In this document: positions 44,284 through 53,978 of the stretch, piece by piece
Numbering within the stretch: the first letter of the stretch is position 1
How the letters are laid out: every line of letters starts with the position of its first letter
From: an uncultured Lachnospiraceae bacterium
GTDB taxonomy: Bacteria; Bacillota; Clostridia; Lachnospirales; Lachnospiraceae
DNA length: 64,000 bases
Assembly: GCA_910589105.1 (NCBI GenBank)
Contig: CAJUST010000003.1
Span: 81,105 to 145,104, forward strand
Reading direction: 5' to 3'
Notes under the pieces: model-generated
Database searches by the model: none
Told to the model about the DNA's origin: nothing
The model's input: the letters and a program-made list of their open reading frames with translations, nothing else
Translations under genes and position numbers: made by a program

Positions 44284-44940
44284 ATGGCGATGAATAGCAA
44301 AATAGAACAGATTATCGATGAAATTGAAGAATACATAGATAATTGTAAAGCGCAGCCGTTATCCAGCGGCGCCAGAATTATTGTAGATAAAGAGACGATT
44401 TCCGAGCTGATTATGGAACTAAGGACAAAGGTGCCTGACGAAGTCCGCCGGTTCCAAAGAATTATCAGCAATGAGGAAGCGATTATGGCAAGCGCCCATG
44501 CAAAAGCGGAAGAACTTGTCGAGAGGGCGCGTGTGCAAAACAGTGAAATGGTCAGTGAACACGAAATTATGCAGCAGGCGTATGCGCAGGCAAATGAAGT
44601 CGTGGCGATTGCCACGAAGCAGGCGCAGGAAATTATGGACAATGCGACAAATGACGCCAATGAGATCCGCATAGGGGCGATTCGGTATACAGATGAGATG
44701 TTAAAAAACACGGAGGATTTGATTTCTAATTCCATTGAAACTTCAAAAGCCAGAACGGAGAATTTGGTAAACTCATTAAAAAAATATCTTGACATTATCT
44801 CGGCAAACCGTTTAGAGCTGACGCCAGCCGGCCAAAGTCCGCAGACAGAGCAAAAGTCCAAGGAAGTTCCGGCAGGATCGGCATTAGAAACCTTAGAGGC
44901 TGCGAATGCCGAAGCTGCCTTACCCCCTGATGAACAATAA
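44284..44940 (+). CDS. Coiled-coil protein of unknown function after coaD
   Basis: A 218-residue soluble, mostly helical protein. Residues about 45-170 form a long alanine/glutamate-rich coiled coil like the peripheral stalk of rotary ATPases (E/H subunit type), which is how relatives are often labelled. The C-terminal 40 residues are disordered and rich in Pro, Glu and Ala. AAGGAG precedes the ATG. Its position between coaD and ylbJ is conserved in many Lachnospiraceae. Its last 21 bases overlap the end of the convergent ylbJ gene. Confidence 0.75.
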   Translation: MAMNSKIEQIIDEIEEYIDNCKAQPLSSGARIIVDKETISELIMELRTKVPDEVRRFQRIISNEEAIMASAHAKAEELVERARVQNSEMVSEHEIMQQAYAQANEVVAIATKQAQEIMDNATNDANEIRIGAIRYTDEMLKNTEDLISNSIETSKARTENLVNSLKKYLDIISANRLELTPAGQSPQTEQKSKEVPAGSALETLEAANAEAALPPDEQ

Positions 44941-45846
44941 AAAGAGCAAATAGCCTGATAAGCCGCTGATTCCTGCAAAGCAGAGGCGGCAGACAAGATA
45001 GCGCAGTTTAGAAAACGAACATCCATTTGTCATAGAGCAAGTCTGGGCAAATCCGCAAAGCCCGCCAAAGGAAGCGAAAAAGAGGGCGATTGCATAAATG
45101 GTTTCCGCAGGCAGCGCAGACTGTCTGAGACAGGAAATTCCGGTGGTGACTTCGACCAGTCCGGCGCAGATCAGATTCAGCAGGGGATATTTGGCGTTAT
45201 AGACAGAAAGCAGCGCTGCAAATATGGAGAACAAAATAATATATCCCCCTAACTTGGTTAAAGCTTCAAATCCATTCATTATGCCGGCATCGATGATTCG
45301 AAATTCCAGAAAAGAATCGGATGCCGAATTTTTTTCGTTTGCGGGCTTTTGTTTTTTGAGCTTTAATGCCGCATACAAAAGCGGCGGCAGGTATAACGCC
45401 GCGTAACTGTAAGGAATGAGTTCTGGCATTTCTAAAATGGAAGTCAGCAGATAGCCGCTGACGAACACGGGGCTTAACTGGTTAAAGCAGATGGAAAGAA
45501 GCTCCCCTTCCTTTTTGGAAATTTTCTGTTCCCGCACGAGATCCGCGCTGATTTTGCTTCCCATTGGGAATCCAAAGAGCATACCGCCTAAAAACGCAAA
45601 GCATCCATTCCGGCTTGTCGGAATCAGGCGTTTTGTCAGCGGATACAAATATTTTGTAACAATCTGCATATAATTGGAATACACCATGATGTTAGACAAA
45701 ATGGCGAGCGGCAGTAAAGAGGGCAGAATCTGTTCGTACCAGAGCAGCAGTCCATTTCTTGCGGCAGTCATGGAGACCTGCGGATGTGTAAGAATAAATA
45801 AAATTAAAATGATTAAGAAAAAGAGGATCAAATAATTTTTTTTCAT
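44920..45846 (-). CDS. ylbJ: Sporulation integral membrane protein YlbJ-like
   Basis: A 308-residue membrane protein with about eight hydrophobic segments and two Gate (nucleoside-recognition) repeats, the first with FGFPMGSKIS and NQLSPVFVSG, the second with GGYIILFS and GGLCGFAQ. These match YlbJ, needed for spore-cortex or late sporulation in Bacillus, which supports a spore-forming host. It is convergent with the coiled-coil gene and divergent from pepD, with only 30 nt between starts. Confidence 0.88.
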   Translation of the reverse strand: MKKNYLILFFLIILILFILTHPQVSMTAARNGLLLWYEQILPSLLPLAILSNIMVYSNYMQIVTKYLYPLTKRLIPTSRNGCFAFLGGMLFGFPMGSKISADLVREQKISKKEGELLSICFNQLSPVFVSGYLLTSILEMPELIPYSYAALYLPPLLYAALKLKKQKPANEKNSASDSFLEFRIIDAGIMNGFEALTKLGGYIILFSIFAALLSVYNAKYPLLNLICAGLVEVTTGISCLRQSALPAETIYAIALFFASFGGLCGFAQTCSMTNGCSFSKLRYLVCRLCFAGISGLSGYLLFLLFIRG

Positions 45847-45876
45847 ACTACAATATATTAGAAAATGGAGGAAGCT

Positions 45877-47325
45877 ATGAGTATTTTAGAACATGTGCAG
45901 TTAAAAAATGTATTCCGTTATTTTGAGGAAATCTCTCAAATCCCGCATGGCTCTTATCATACAGAGGCCATCGGCGCATATTTGGTTCAATTTGCGCAAG
46001 ATCATGGATTTTGGCATAAAAAAGATGAAGCGGGAAATGTAATTATTGTAAAGGAAGCGTCCAAAGGATACGAAGCGTCCGAAACTGTCATTTTGCAGGG
46101 GCATATGGATATGGTCTGCGAAAAAGAAGCGGACGCCGCGGTTGATATGGAAAAAGAAGGCTTAAAGCTCTATGTGGAAGATGGGTTTTTAAAGGCAAAA
46201 GGCACGACGTTAGGCGGTGACGACGGGATTGCCCTTGCCTATGCCCTTGCCATTTTAGACGATGATTCACTGCAATGCCCGAGACTTGAAGCCGTATTTA
46301 CGACAAACGAAGAAGTCGGGCTCCTTGGCGCAATGGCGCTTGACGCTTCTGAACTTAAGGGACGCATTTTATTAAATATTGATTCCGATTTGGAAGGCCA
46401 TTTCTTAACAAGCTGCGCCGGAGGGCTTACAGCAAGGACGCATATTCCGGTTTCGTACCGGAACATGGAAGGCGTGGGCGTTTTACTTACGCTTTGCGGT
46501 CTGTCCGGCGGGCATTCCGGCAGTGAAATCGACAAGGAACACGCCAACGCAGTCATAGAGCTTGGCAGGATTTTATCCGGTCTTTCCGGGGAACTATCTT
46601 TTGGCATTGCGGGGCTTTGCGGCGGCTTAAAAGACAATGCAATTCCCAGAAAGGCAGAAGCGTCGCTTGTGGCGTCCCAAAAAGATATAGGGCGGCTAAA
46701 AGAGGCTGTAGGGGAGATTACGAAATGTTTACAGAAAGAATATGCCCTTAGTGAGCCAGATCTTACAGTGGAGATTTCTATATTAGAAGAAAAAACGTAT
46801 GATGCATTAGACGGTGACTCCATGAAACGTGTCTTATTTTATCTCCGCCATGTGCCGAATGGAGTCTGCCATATGAGCATGGCGTTAAAAGGTTTGGTGG
46901 AAACTTCCTTAAATGCGGGAATTATGAAATTATGCCAAGATGGCTTTTTTATAGATTCTTCCGTGAGAAGCAGCGTAGAGAGCAGGAAACAGGATCTTGC
47001 AGATCAATTAAAGGGGCTTTCGGAATTTTTAGGCGGAAAGACGACATTAGAAGGCAGTTATCCGGCATGGGAATATTGTAAGGAATCAAAGCTTCGGGAA
47101 AAAGCGGCGGACGTCTGGCAAAAACTGTATGGAACGAAGCCGGTGTTTGAAGCAATCCACGCCGGATTGGAATGTGGGATTTTCTATGAGAGAATCCCGA
47201 ATCTGGAAGCAATCTCGTTTGGACCAGATAATTTTGACATTCATACGCCAAAAGAACGGTTAAATATCGCTTCCGCAGAACGTGTCTACCGGTTTTTAGC
47301 AGAGCTTTTAAGGGAATTAAAATAG
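45877..47325 (+). CDS. pepD: Aminoacyl-histidine dipeptidase (PepD, M20 family)
   Basis: A cytosolic dipeptidase of 482 residues splitting Xaa-His and similar peptides. Metal and catalytic motifs are LQGHMDMV, GGDDGIALA, TTNEEVGLLGA and the late GLECGIF. The ATG at 45877 lies five bases after GGAGG; an ATG at 45865 overlaps that site and is not used. A run of genes to recU follows on the same strand. Confidence 0.93.
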   Translation: MSILEHVQLKNVFRYFEEISQIPHGSYHTEAIGAYLVQFAQDHGFWHKKDEAGNVIIVKEASKGYEASETVILQGHMDMVCEKEADAAVDMEKEGLKLYVEDGFLKAKGTTLGGDDGIALAYALAILDDDSLQCPRLEAVFTTNEEVGLLGAMALDASELKGRILLNIDSDLEGHFLTSCAGGLTARTHIPVSYRNMEGVGVLLTLCGLSGGHSGSEIDKEHANAVIELGRILSGLSGELSFGIAGLCGGLKDNAIPRKAEASLVASQKDIGRLKEAVGEITKCLQKEYALSEPDLTVEISILEEKTYDALDGDSMKRVLFYLRHVPNGVCHMSMALKGLVETSLNAGIMKLCQDGFFIDSSVRSSVESRKQDLADQLKGLSEFLGGKTTLEGSYPAWEYCKESKLREKAADVWQKLYGTKPVFEAIHAGLECGIFYERIPNLEAISFGPDNFDIHTPKERLNIASAERVYRFLAELLRELK

Positions 47326-47330
47326 AATCT

Positions 47331-47963
47331 GTGGAATTGCGTAAATATCTGTCTTATGTCTTACTGTTTTTGTTTTTCGTTCTGATAGATGCATGGATGA
47401 TTGCTTATTTCGAGGGGTATGGACAGCGGAAAATAGAAGATGTTTTAGATGCAGTCCGGCAGGACGCCGTCTATTTTCCGATCCCTGAGTCCACCTATGA
47501 CACAAAGGGATACCAAGTTACGTTTGGGGACAGTTGGATGGACAGCCGCAATTTTGGCGGGGAGCGGGCCCATGAAGGATGCGACATTATGGCAGGCGTG
47601 GACAGAAGGGGGCATTATCCGGTAGTCAGCATTTCAGACGGCTATGTAGAGAAACTCGGCTGGCTGAAACTGGGCGGCTACCGGATTGGAATCCGAAGCG
47701 TCCACGGCGTATACTTTTATTATGCCCATTTAAGTGACTATTCGCCGGATATACACATTGGCGATGAAGTGCAGGCAGGGGAATTGCTTGGTTTTATGGG
47801 GGATACCGGATACAGTGAAGTGGAAGGGACGACGGGATATTTTCCGGTGCATCTGCATGTCGGGATTTATCTAAATGAAGAAGACGGGACGGAAAAAAGC
47901 TACAATCCCTATCCATTTTTAAAGGAACTGGAATCGAAAAAATTGAAGTTTTGTTTTGAATAG
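47331..47963 (+). CDS. Membrane-anchored M23 (LytM-type) metallopeptidase
   Basis: A 210-residue peptidoglycan peptidase. A single N-terminal transmembrane segment (YVLLFLFFVLIDAWMI) is followed by the M23 domain with the zinc site H-x3-D in HEGCD and HLHVG, plus YYAHLSD. The first ligand pattern is normal, so it may be active. The start is GTG at 47331, with AGGGAA upstream inside the pepD end. The HAD gene starts nine bases after its stop. Confidence 0.88.
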   Translation: MELRKYLSYVLLFLFFVLIDAWMIAYFEGYGQRKIEDVLDAVRQDAVYFPIPESTYDTKGYQVTFGDSWMDSRNFGGERAHEGCDIMAGVDRRGHYPVVSISDGYVEKLGWLKLGGYRIGIRSVHGVYFYYAHLSDYSPDIHIGDEVQAGELLGFMGDTGYSEVEGTTGYFPVHLHVGIYLNEEDGTEKSYNPYPFLKELESKKLKFCFE

Positions 47964-47971
47964 GAGATGCA

Positions 47972-48634
47972 ATGTTCGATAAAATAGAAGCGGTCATTTT
48001 TGATTTAGATGGAACCCTTGTGGATTCCATGGGGCTTTGGAGAGAAATAGACATAGAGTTTTTAGGTGAAAGAGGGATTACATATCACGATGACCTGCAA
48101 GAGAAAATTGAAGGAATGAGTTTCACGGAAACGGCTAGGTTTTGTAAAGAATATTACTGCCTGAGTGAATCGGTTGAGGAGTTAAAGGCGATTTGGAACC
48201 AGATGGCAAAGCAGAAATACCGCTATGAAGTCCAGTTAAAATCCGGCGTAAAGGACTTTTTGGATTTGCTCAAACAACGCGGGATTAAGATGGGCATAGC
48301 CACAAGCAATTCCGAGGAATTGATTCAGGCGGTCAATGACGCGTACCATTTCGATGCATATATGTCGTGCATTGTCACGGCTTGTTCCGTCAATAAAGGA
48401 AAGCCCGCCCCAGATGTGTATTTAGAAGCCGCAAGGCAGTTAGAAGTCGCGCCGGAAGCGTGCCTTGTGTTTGAGGATATTGTCAAAGGGATAGAGGCCG
48501 GAAAAAACGCGGGAATGAAGGTCTGCGCCGTGGAAGACGCATATTCCGCATTTCAGCGGGAGCGGAAAAAAGAAATCAGTGATTATTACATAGAAACATA
48601 TGAGGAATTAAAGGATTTGGCAGGACAGATATGA
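47972..48634 (+). CDS. HAD-family phosphatase (beta-phosphoglucomutase-like)
   Basis: A 220-residue haloacid dehalogenase superfamily hydrolase. The nucleophile motif is DLDGTLVDS near residue 11, followed by the helical cap, ATSNSEE, KGKPAPDVY and EDIVKGIEAG. Likely substrates are sugar phosphates, which I infer only from the family. The last four bases overlap the next start (ATGA). Confidence 0.9.
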   Translation: MFDKIEAVIFDLDGTLVDSMGLWREIDIEFLGERGITYHDDLQEKIEGMSFTETARFCKEYYCLSESVEELKAIWNQMAKQKYRYEVQLKSGVKDFLDLLKQRGIKMGIATSNSEELIQAVNDAYHFDAYMSCIVTACSVNKGKPAPDVYLEAARQLEVAPEACLVFEDIVKGIEAGKNAGMKVCAVEDAYSAFQRERKKEISDYYIETYEELKDLAGQI

Positions 48635-50520
48635 ATACAGGATTTTTACCCATTACAAAACAAGAAATGTTAGAAAGAGGAATCCGGCAGCCGGATTTCG
48701 TCTATGTCATTGGAGATGCGTATGTCGACCACCCTTCGTTTGGCCATGCGGTGATTTCCAGAGTGTTAGAGTCGCGTGGGTTTTCGGTGGGGATTATTTC
48801 CCAGCCGGATTGGAAAGACGACTCAAGTATTTCGGTATTTGGGGAGCCGCGTCTTGGCTTTCTCGTTTCCTCCGGCAATATGGATTCTATGGTCAACCAC
48901 TATTCCGTTTCAAAAAAAAGACGGGAAAAGGATGCGTATACGGCAGGCGGCGTAATGGGCAGGCGGCCGGATTACGCCGTGACGGTTTACTGTAATTTAA
49001 TCCGAAAGACGTATAAAAAAACGCCAATTATCATTGGAGGGATAGAAGCGAGCCTTCGCAGGCTTGCCCATTATGATTATTGGTCGAATCAGATTAAGCG
49101 TTCCATTTTATTGGAATCTGGAGCGGATCTGATTTCTTATGGAATGGGGGAACGCAGTATTGTGGAAATTGCGGAAGCCCTAGACAGTGGGATTTTTATA
49201 AGGGATTTGACTTTTATTGACGGGACTGTATATAAGACAAGGAAGCGGGAGGACATTTATGATGCGCAAAAGCTTCCAAGCTTTGAGGAAGTGAAGTCGG
49301 ACAAAAAGGCGTATGCCAAAAGCTTTTATACACAGTATTGCAATACAGACCCGTTTTCTGGGAAACGTTTGTTTGAGACGTATGACGGATCGTTGTTTGT
49401 CGTGCAGAATCCTCCGGCAAAGCCTTTAAGCCAAAGCGAAATGGATGCGGTTTACGCGCTGCCTTATATGCGGACGTACCATTCTTCTTATGAAGCGCAG
49501 GGCGGCGTTCCCGCGATAGCGGAAGTGCAGTTTAGCTTAGTCAGCAGCAGGGGCTGTTTTGGCGGCTGTAACTTTTGCGCGCTGACGTTTCACCAAGGGA
49601 GGATTATTCAGGCAAGAAGCCATGAATCTATTTTAAATGAAGCAGGGAAGATGGTTTGGGAGCCGGATTTTAAAGGCTATATCCATGACGTGGGAGGGCC
49701 GACTGCGAATTTCAGGCAGCCTTCCTGCCAAAAGCAGAAGGAAAAAGGCGTTTGCAGGGACAGGCAGTGCCTGTTTCCGTCTCCTTGCAAAAATTTAGAA
49801 GTGAGCCATCAGGATTATCTCGAATTACTGCGTAAGCTAAGGGGGCTTCCAAATGTCAAAAAAGTATTTATCCGTTCCGGCATCCGCTATGATTACCTGA
49901 TGCGCGAGAAAGATTCTTCTTTTTTGGAGGAGCTTTGCGAACATCATGTCAGCGGGCAGTTAAAAGTTGCGCCGGAACATATCAGCGACGCCGTGTTAGA
50001 GATGATGGGGAAGCCGAAAAGAAAAGTCTATGAGCAATTTGTCACGGCGTATGAAAAGATGAACCGCGCGTTGCGCAAAAAGCAGTATCTTGTCCCGTAT
50101 CTGATGTCTTCCCACCCCGGTTCTTCGTTAAAGGAAGCGGTGGAGCTGGCGGAGTTTTTGCGGGATATTGGCTATATGCCACAGCAAGTTCAGGATTTTT
50201 ATCCTACGCCTTCGACGGTATCGACCTGCATGTATTATACGGGATATGACCCGCGCACGATGAAAAAAGTATATGTGGCGTCAAATCCCCATGAAAAGGC
50301 GATGCAAAGGGCGTTAATCCAGTACCGGAACCCGAAAAATTACGAACTGGTGAAAGAAGCGCTGGAAAAGGCGGGGCGGAAAGATTTAATCGGTTTTGAC
50401 AAAAACTGCCTGATCCGCCCGAAAAAGGGCGGGCCGCAGAGCAGGAAAAAGACAGTGGAAAAGCCGGTAAAGAAAAAGACGATCCGCAATGTCCACAAAA
50501 AGAAAAAGGCGGGAAAATAG
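48631..50520 (+). CDS. YgiQ-family radical SAM protein
   Basis: A 629-residue radical SAM protein of the YgiQ type. The 4Fe-4S cysteines are Cys309, Cys313 and Cys316 in CFGGCNFC. The N-terminal domain has YVIGDAYVDHPSFGHA, and the C-terminal part a DUF3362-like region with QDFYPTPST and a lysine-rich tail. The reaction is unknown. It overlaps the HAD gene and lies four bases before the pseudouridine synthase gene. Confidence 0.93.
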   Translation: MNTGFLPITKQEMLERGIRQPDFVYVIGDAYVDHPSFGHAVISRVLESRGFSVGIISQPDWKDDSSISVFGEPRLGFLVSSGNMDSMVNHYSVSKKRREKDAYTAGGVMGRRPDYAVTVYCNLIRKTYKKTPIIIGGIEASLRRLAHYDYWSNQIKRSILLESGADLISYGMGERSIVEIAEALDSGIFIRDLTFIDGTVYKTRKREDIYDAQKLPSFEEVKSDKKAYAKSFYTQYCNTDPFSGKRLFETYDGSLFVVQNPPAKPLSQSEMDAVYALPYMRTYHSSYEAQGGVPAIAEVQFSLVSSRGCFGGCNFCALTFHQGRIIQARSHESILNEAGKMVWEPDFKGYIHDVGGPTANFRQPSCQKQKEKGVCRDRQCLFPSPCKNLEVSHQDYLELLRKLRGLPNVKKVFIRSGIRYDYLMREKDSSFLEELCEHHVSGQLKVAPEHISDAVLEMMGKPKRKVYEQFVTAYEKMNRALRKKQYLVPYLMSSHPGSSLKEAVELAEFLRDIGYMPQQVQDFYPTPSTVSTCMYYTGYDPRTMKKVYVASNPHEKAMQRALIQYRNPKNYELVKEALEKAGRKDLIGFDKNCLIRPKKGGPQSRKKTVEKPVKKKTIRNVHKKKKAGK

Positions 50521-50523
50521 GGT

Positions 50524-51474
50524 ATGCGTGAATTGACGATACAGGAAAACGAAGCCGGGCAGAGGCTGGACAAATATTTAAAAAAAGTTTTGTCATTGGC
50601 GCCCGCCGGATTTTTATATAAAATGCTCCGTAAGAAAAATATTCTGCTCAATGAAAAAAAAGCGGACGGCAGGCAGATGGTGGCGGCAGGCGACCATGTG
50701 AAGTTTTTTCTTTCCGATGAAACGTTTGAGAAGTTCTCGGTTCCGGAAGGACAGCGGATGCAAAAAGAGCTTCTGCCAAAAGTGGATCTATCGGATCTTC
50801 CGTTTGAGATTCTCTATGAAACGAAAGATATTCTTGTGATAGACAAGCCGTTTGGGATGCTTTCCCAAAAAGCGTCTGCATCTGACGTTTCCGCAAATGA
50901 ATATATCCTTTCGTATCTTGCAGAATCAGGGCAGTGGGATGAAAAGTCCGCGGCGTTTCGTCCGTCTGTCTGCAACCGTTTAGACCGGAATACTTCCGGC
51001 GTTTTAGCGGCGGGCAAAACGCTTAAAGGACTTCAGGAACTTTCCGAGAGTTTTAAAAACAGGACGGCGAAGAAATTTTACCGCTGTATTGTGGAAGGCA
51101 GAATCGAAGCGTCCTGCCATATAGAAGGGTATCTGCGGAAAGATCAGGTGAAAAATTATGCCGCAGTTACACAGGAAAGAAGATCAAGTGAAGAAAAACG
51201 GATTGAAACGGAGTATGCGCCAGTACGGCAGTTTTCCCACGCGACGCTTTTAGAAGTAAAACTGATTACCGGAAGAACGCATCAGATTCGGGCACATTTG
51301 GCTTCCATCGGGCATCCGATTGTCGGGGACATAAAATATGGGGCGGCGCGGCAAAAAGGGATAACGGCGCAGCTTTTGTATGCCAGTAAGATTTGCCTGA
51401 AAGATGGCATAGAGATTACGGCTGCGCCTCCAAAGCGGTTTTTGGAAGCGGAGGCTGCATTTGAGAGGGAGTAG
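50524..51474 (+). CDS. RluA-family pseudouridine synthase
   Basis: A 316-residue RNA modification enzyme. An S4-like RNA-binding domain (about 1-75; AGQRLDKYLKK) precedes the catalytic domain, with the active-site aspartate in CNRLDRNTSG and RTHQIRAHLASIGHPI. The usual HRLD is NRLD here, which is seen in many relatives. Target site unknown. Start ATG follows the YgiQ gene by three bases. Confidence 0.92.
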   Translation: MRELTIQENEAGQRLDKYLKKVLSLAPAGFLYKMLRKKNILLNEKKADGRQMVAAGDHVKFFLSDETFEKFSVPEGQRMQKELLPKVDLSDLPFEILYETKDILVIDKPFGMLSQKASASDVSANEYILSYLAESGQWDEKSAAFRPSVCNRLDRNTSGVLAAGKTLKGLQELSESFKNRTAKKFYRCIVEGRIEASCHIEGYLRKDQVKNYAAVTQERRSSEEKRIETEYAPVRQFSHATLLEVKLITGRTHQIRAHLASIGHPIVGDIKYGAARQKGITAQLLYASKICLKDGIEITAAPPKRFLEAEAAFERE

Positions 51475-51480
51475 GCGGAT

Positions 51481-52020
51481 ATGGCGACATGGAACAGCAG
51501 GGGACTGCGCGGTTCGGCGTTAGAGGAATTTATAAACCGGACGAATGAAAAATATTTAGAAAACGGCTTAGCCTTAATTCAAAAGATCCCGACGCCGATT
51601 ACGCCGATTCGGATCGATAAAGAGAACAGGCAGATTACATTAGCGTATTTTGACCAGAAAAGCACGGTCGACTATATCGGGGCGGTACAGGGGATTCCGG
51701 TCTGTTTTGATGCGAAAGAGTGCCATACCGACACGTTTCCGCTTGCGAATATCCATGCGCATCAGATTGCGTTTATGGAGGATTTTGAAAAGCAGGGCGG
51801 AATTTCATTCGTATTAATTGCGTATACAAAACGGGAGGAATATTATTATCTGACCTTTTCGCTCTTAAAGAGATTTTGGCAAAGAAAGGAAGAAGGCGGA
51901 AGGAAAAGTTTCCGCTATGAAGAATTAGAGCCAGAGTTTTTTTTGCAGAGGGACGGCGGCGCGCTTGTGCCGTATTTAGAAGGGATGAAACAAGATCTTG
52001 AGAGACGCGGCCCGTTTTGA
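51481..52020 (+). CDS. recU: Holliday junction resolvase RecU
   Basis: A 179-residue resolvase for recombination and chromosome segregation in Bacillota. It has RGLRGSALEEFINRTN, then the nuclease core with CFDAKECHTDTFPL, and the IAYTKREEYYYL segment. RBS is GAGGG-type near the end of the preceding gene. The next gene, hisZ, has its own promoter 22 nt after the stop. Confidence 0.94.
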   Translation: MATWNSRGLRGSALEEFINRTNEKYLENGLALIQKIPTPITPIRIDKENRQITLAYFDQKSTVDYIGAVQGIPVCFDAKECHTDTFPLANIHAHQIAFMEDFEKQGGISFVLIAYTKREEYYYLTFSLLKRFWQRKEEGGRKSFRYEELEPEFFLQRDGGALVPYLEGMKQDLERRGPF

Positions 52021-52042
52021 ACGGATTGGCAGTGGTTTTAGA

Positions 52043-52071
52043 TTGACAAGAAACGGGTTTCATAGTAGCAT
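52043..52071 (+). promoter_or_regulatory. Putative promoter of the histidine operon
   Basis: A perfect TTGACA, a 17-nt spacer and the weak -10 TAGCAT, about 55 nt before the hisZ ATG. The leader is too short for a T-box and I see no run of His codons, so I see no attenuation. Confidence 0.5.
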
Positions 52072-52125
52072 AGTAACATATCAGCGTGTTAAAGCGTCTG
52101 GAAAACGGAAGGAAATGAGATACGA

Positions 52126-53328
52126 ATGAATCGGAGATTATTACATACGCCGGAGGGCGTTCGGGATATTTATGGGGAAGAATGCAGAAAAAAGCAGATT
52201 CTTGAGGAGAAATTAAAACAAGCGATTGAGTGTTTCGGTTATCAGGTGATTGAAACGCCGACGTTTGAATTTTTTGATATATTTGGCAGGGAGATAGGGA
52301 CGACGCCGTCAAAATGCCTGTATAAGTTTTTTGACAGGGAGGGGAATACGCTTGCCCTGCGGCCGGATATTACGCCTTCCGTCGCGCGGGCGGCGGCGAT
52401 GTATTTTAGCGAGGAGGATTTGCCTGTCCGTTTTTATTATAAGGGCAGTGTGTTTATCAATAATTCCAGCTATCAGGGCCGCCTGAAAGAAAGCACACAG
52501 CTTGGGGCGGAGCTTATCGGTGATAATTCCGTTGAAGCGGATGCGGAGATGGCGGCGCTGGCAGTCGAATGCCTTTTAGCGGCAGGTTTAAAGGAATTTC
52601 AGCTTTGTGTGGGACATGCTGATTTTTTCCGCGGATTAATGGAAGCGGCGGGTTTTAATGAAGAAGCGGCGGAGGAACTGCGGGAGCTGATTGCCAATAA
52701 AAATTATTTTGGCGTAGAGGAGATTGTATCGAAATTTGATATGGCTCAGGATTTGCGGGAATTGTTTGCCATGCTTTGCAGCGCATATTGTTCCATGGAA
52801 GAACTTGGAAAGGCGCGGGCGCTTTCCGTCAACTATCCGAAAATCCTTTCGGCGATTGTCCGGCTCGAAGAATTGCACAAAGCGCTCGAGCCGTACGGGA
52901 TCGGGAAATACGTTTCTTATGAATTGGATATGATTAGCGACTATCAGTATTATACGGGAATTGTTTTTGCGGGCTATACGTTTGGAAGCGGCGAGGCGGT
53001 TTTAAAGGGCGGCCGATACGATAAGCTTTTACAGTATTTTGGGAAGCAGGCGGCGTCGATTGGGTTTGCCGTTGTGGCGGATCAGCTTATGGCGGCCCTT
53101 AGCCGGCAGAAGATAGCCATTCCGGTTCCCTGTGCGGGAGAACTGATTCTCTATTCGAAAGAGCAGTACGGACAGGCGGCGCTTCTTGCAATGGAATTGC
53201 GGAAAAGTGGGAAAGCGGCAGAGCTTCTCTGCAAGGATGGCGCGCATACAACAGAAGAATATGAACGCTATGCAAAACAGAAGCATTTTGAAAAGATAAC
53301 GGTTTTGGAAGGGGAAAAAGATGAGTGA
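52126..53328 (+). CDS. hisZ: ATP phosphoribosyltransferase regulatory subunit
   Basis: A 400-residue class II aminoacyl-tRNA synthetase-like protein that pairs with short HisG and carries histidine feedback. It has TPEGVRDIYGEE, then ALRPDITPSVAR, and a C-terminal part with GGRYDKLL. It lacks features of a true histidyl-tRNA synthetase. AAGGAAAT precedes the ATG. It overlaps hisG by eight bases. Confidence 0.95.
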   Translation: MNRRLLHTPEGVRDIYGEECRKKQILEEKLKQAIECFGYQVIETPTFEFFDIFGREIGTTPSKCLYKFFDREGNTLALRPDITPSVARAAAMYFSEEDLPVRFYYKGSVFINNSSYQGRLKESTQLGAELIGDNSVEADAEMAALAVECLLAAGLKEFQLCVGHADFFRGLMEAAGFNEEAAEELRELIANKNYFGVEEIVSKFDMAQDLRELFAMLCSAYCSMEELGKARALSVNYPKILSAIVRLEELHKALEPYGIGKYVSYELDMISDYQYYTGIVFAGYTFGSGEAVLKGGRYDKLLQYFGKQAASIGFAVVADQLMAALSRQKIAIPVPCAGELILYSKEQYGQAALLAMELRKSGKAAELLCKDGAHTTEEYERYAKQKHFEKITVLEGEKDE

Positions 53329-53977
53329 GGACAGATATTTGACCTTTGCTCTTGGAAAAGGCAGGCTGGCGAAACAGACATTAGAAGCGTTTGAACGGAT
53401 TGGCATTACCTGTGAGGAGATGAAGGAAAAGGATACAAGGAAGCTTATATTTGTCAATGAAAAACTGAAATTAAAGTTTTTTCTGGCAAAAGGGCCAGAT
53501 GTGCCGACTTATGTGGAGTATGGGGCGGCTGATCTTGGAGTTGTCGGGAAAGATACGGTGTTAGAAGAAGGCAGAAATATTTATGAGGTTTTGGATTTGG
53601 GTTTTGGCGTATGTAAAATGTGCGTCTGCGGCCCGAAAAGCGCCGAGGAATATTTAAAAAGCCATGAGCTGATACGGGTGGCGACGAAATACCCAAAGAT
53701 AGCAAAAGATTATTTTTTTGGGAAAAAACACCAGACGGTGGAAATTATAAAACTAAACGGCTCGATTGAGCTTGCGCCGATTGTAGGGCTTTCGGAAGTG
53801 ATTGTGGATATTGTTGAGACGGGCTCCACTTTGCGGGAAAACGGGCTTATGGTGTTAGAAGAAGTCTGCCCTTTGTCTGCGCGCATGGTGGTCAACCAAG
53901 TGAGCATGAAAATGGAACATGAGCGGATTACAAGGATTATTTCGGATTTAAAGCTAGTCATTGGGGAAAGGAAGTAG
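53321..53977 (+). CDS. hisG: ATP phosphoribosyltransferase catalytic subunit (short form)
   Basis: First enzyme of histidine synthesis, in the short 218-residue form that lacks the C-terminal regulatory domain and needs HisZ, present directly upstream. Motifs include ALGKGRLAK, YGAADLGVVGKD and the phosphate site IVETGSTLRENGL. Eight bases overlap hisZ; hisD starts one base after its stop. Confidence 0.96.
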   Translation: MSEDRYLTFALGKGRLAKQTLEAFERIGITCEEMKEKDTRKLIFVNEKLKLKFFLAKGPDVPTYVEYGAADLGVVGKDTVLEEGRNIYEVLDLGFGVCKMCVCGPKSAEEYLKSHELIRVATKYPKIAKDYFFGKKHQTVEIIKLNGSIELAPIVGLSEVIVDIVETGSTLRENGLMVLEEVCPLSARMVVNQVSMKMEHERITRIISDLKLVIGERK

Positions 53978-53978
53978 C

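Noticed and set aside
52021..52125. T-box or His-attenuator leader before hisZ
   Set aside because: The leader is about 100 nt, has no T-box core sequence (GGGTGGNACCGCG-like), no run of His codons and no terminator hairpin.
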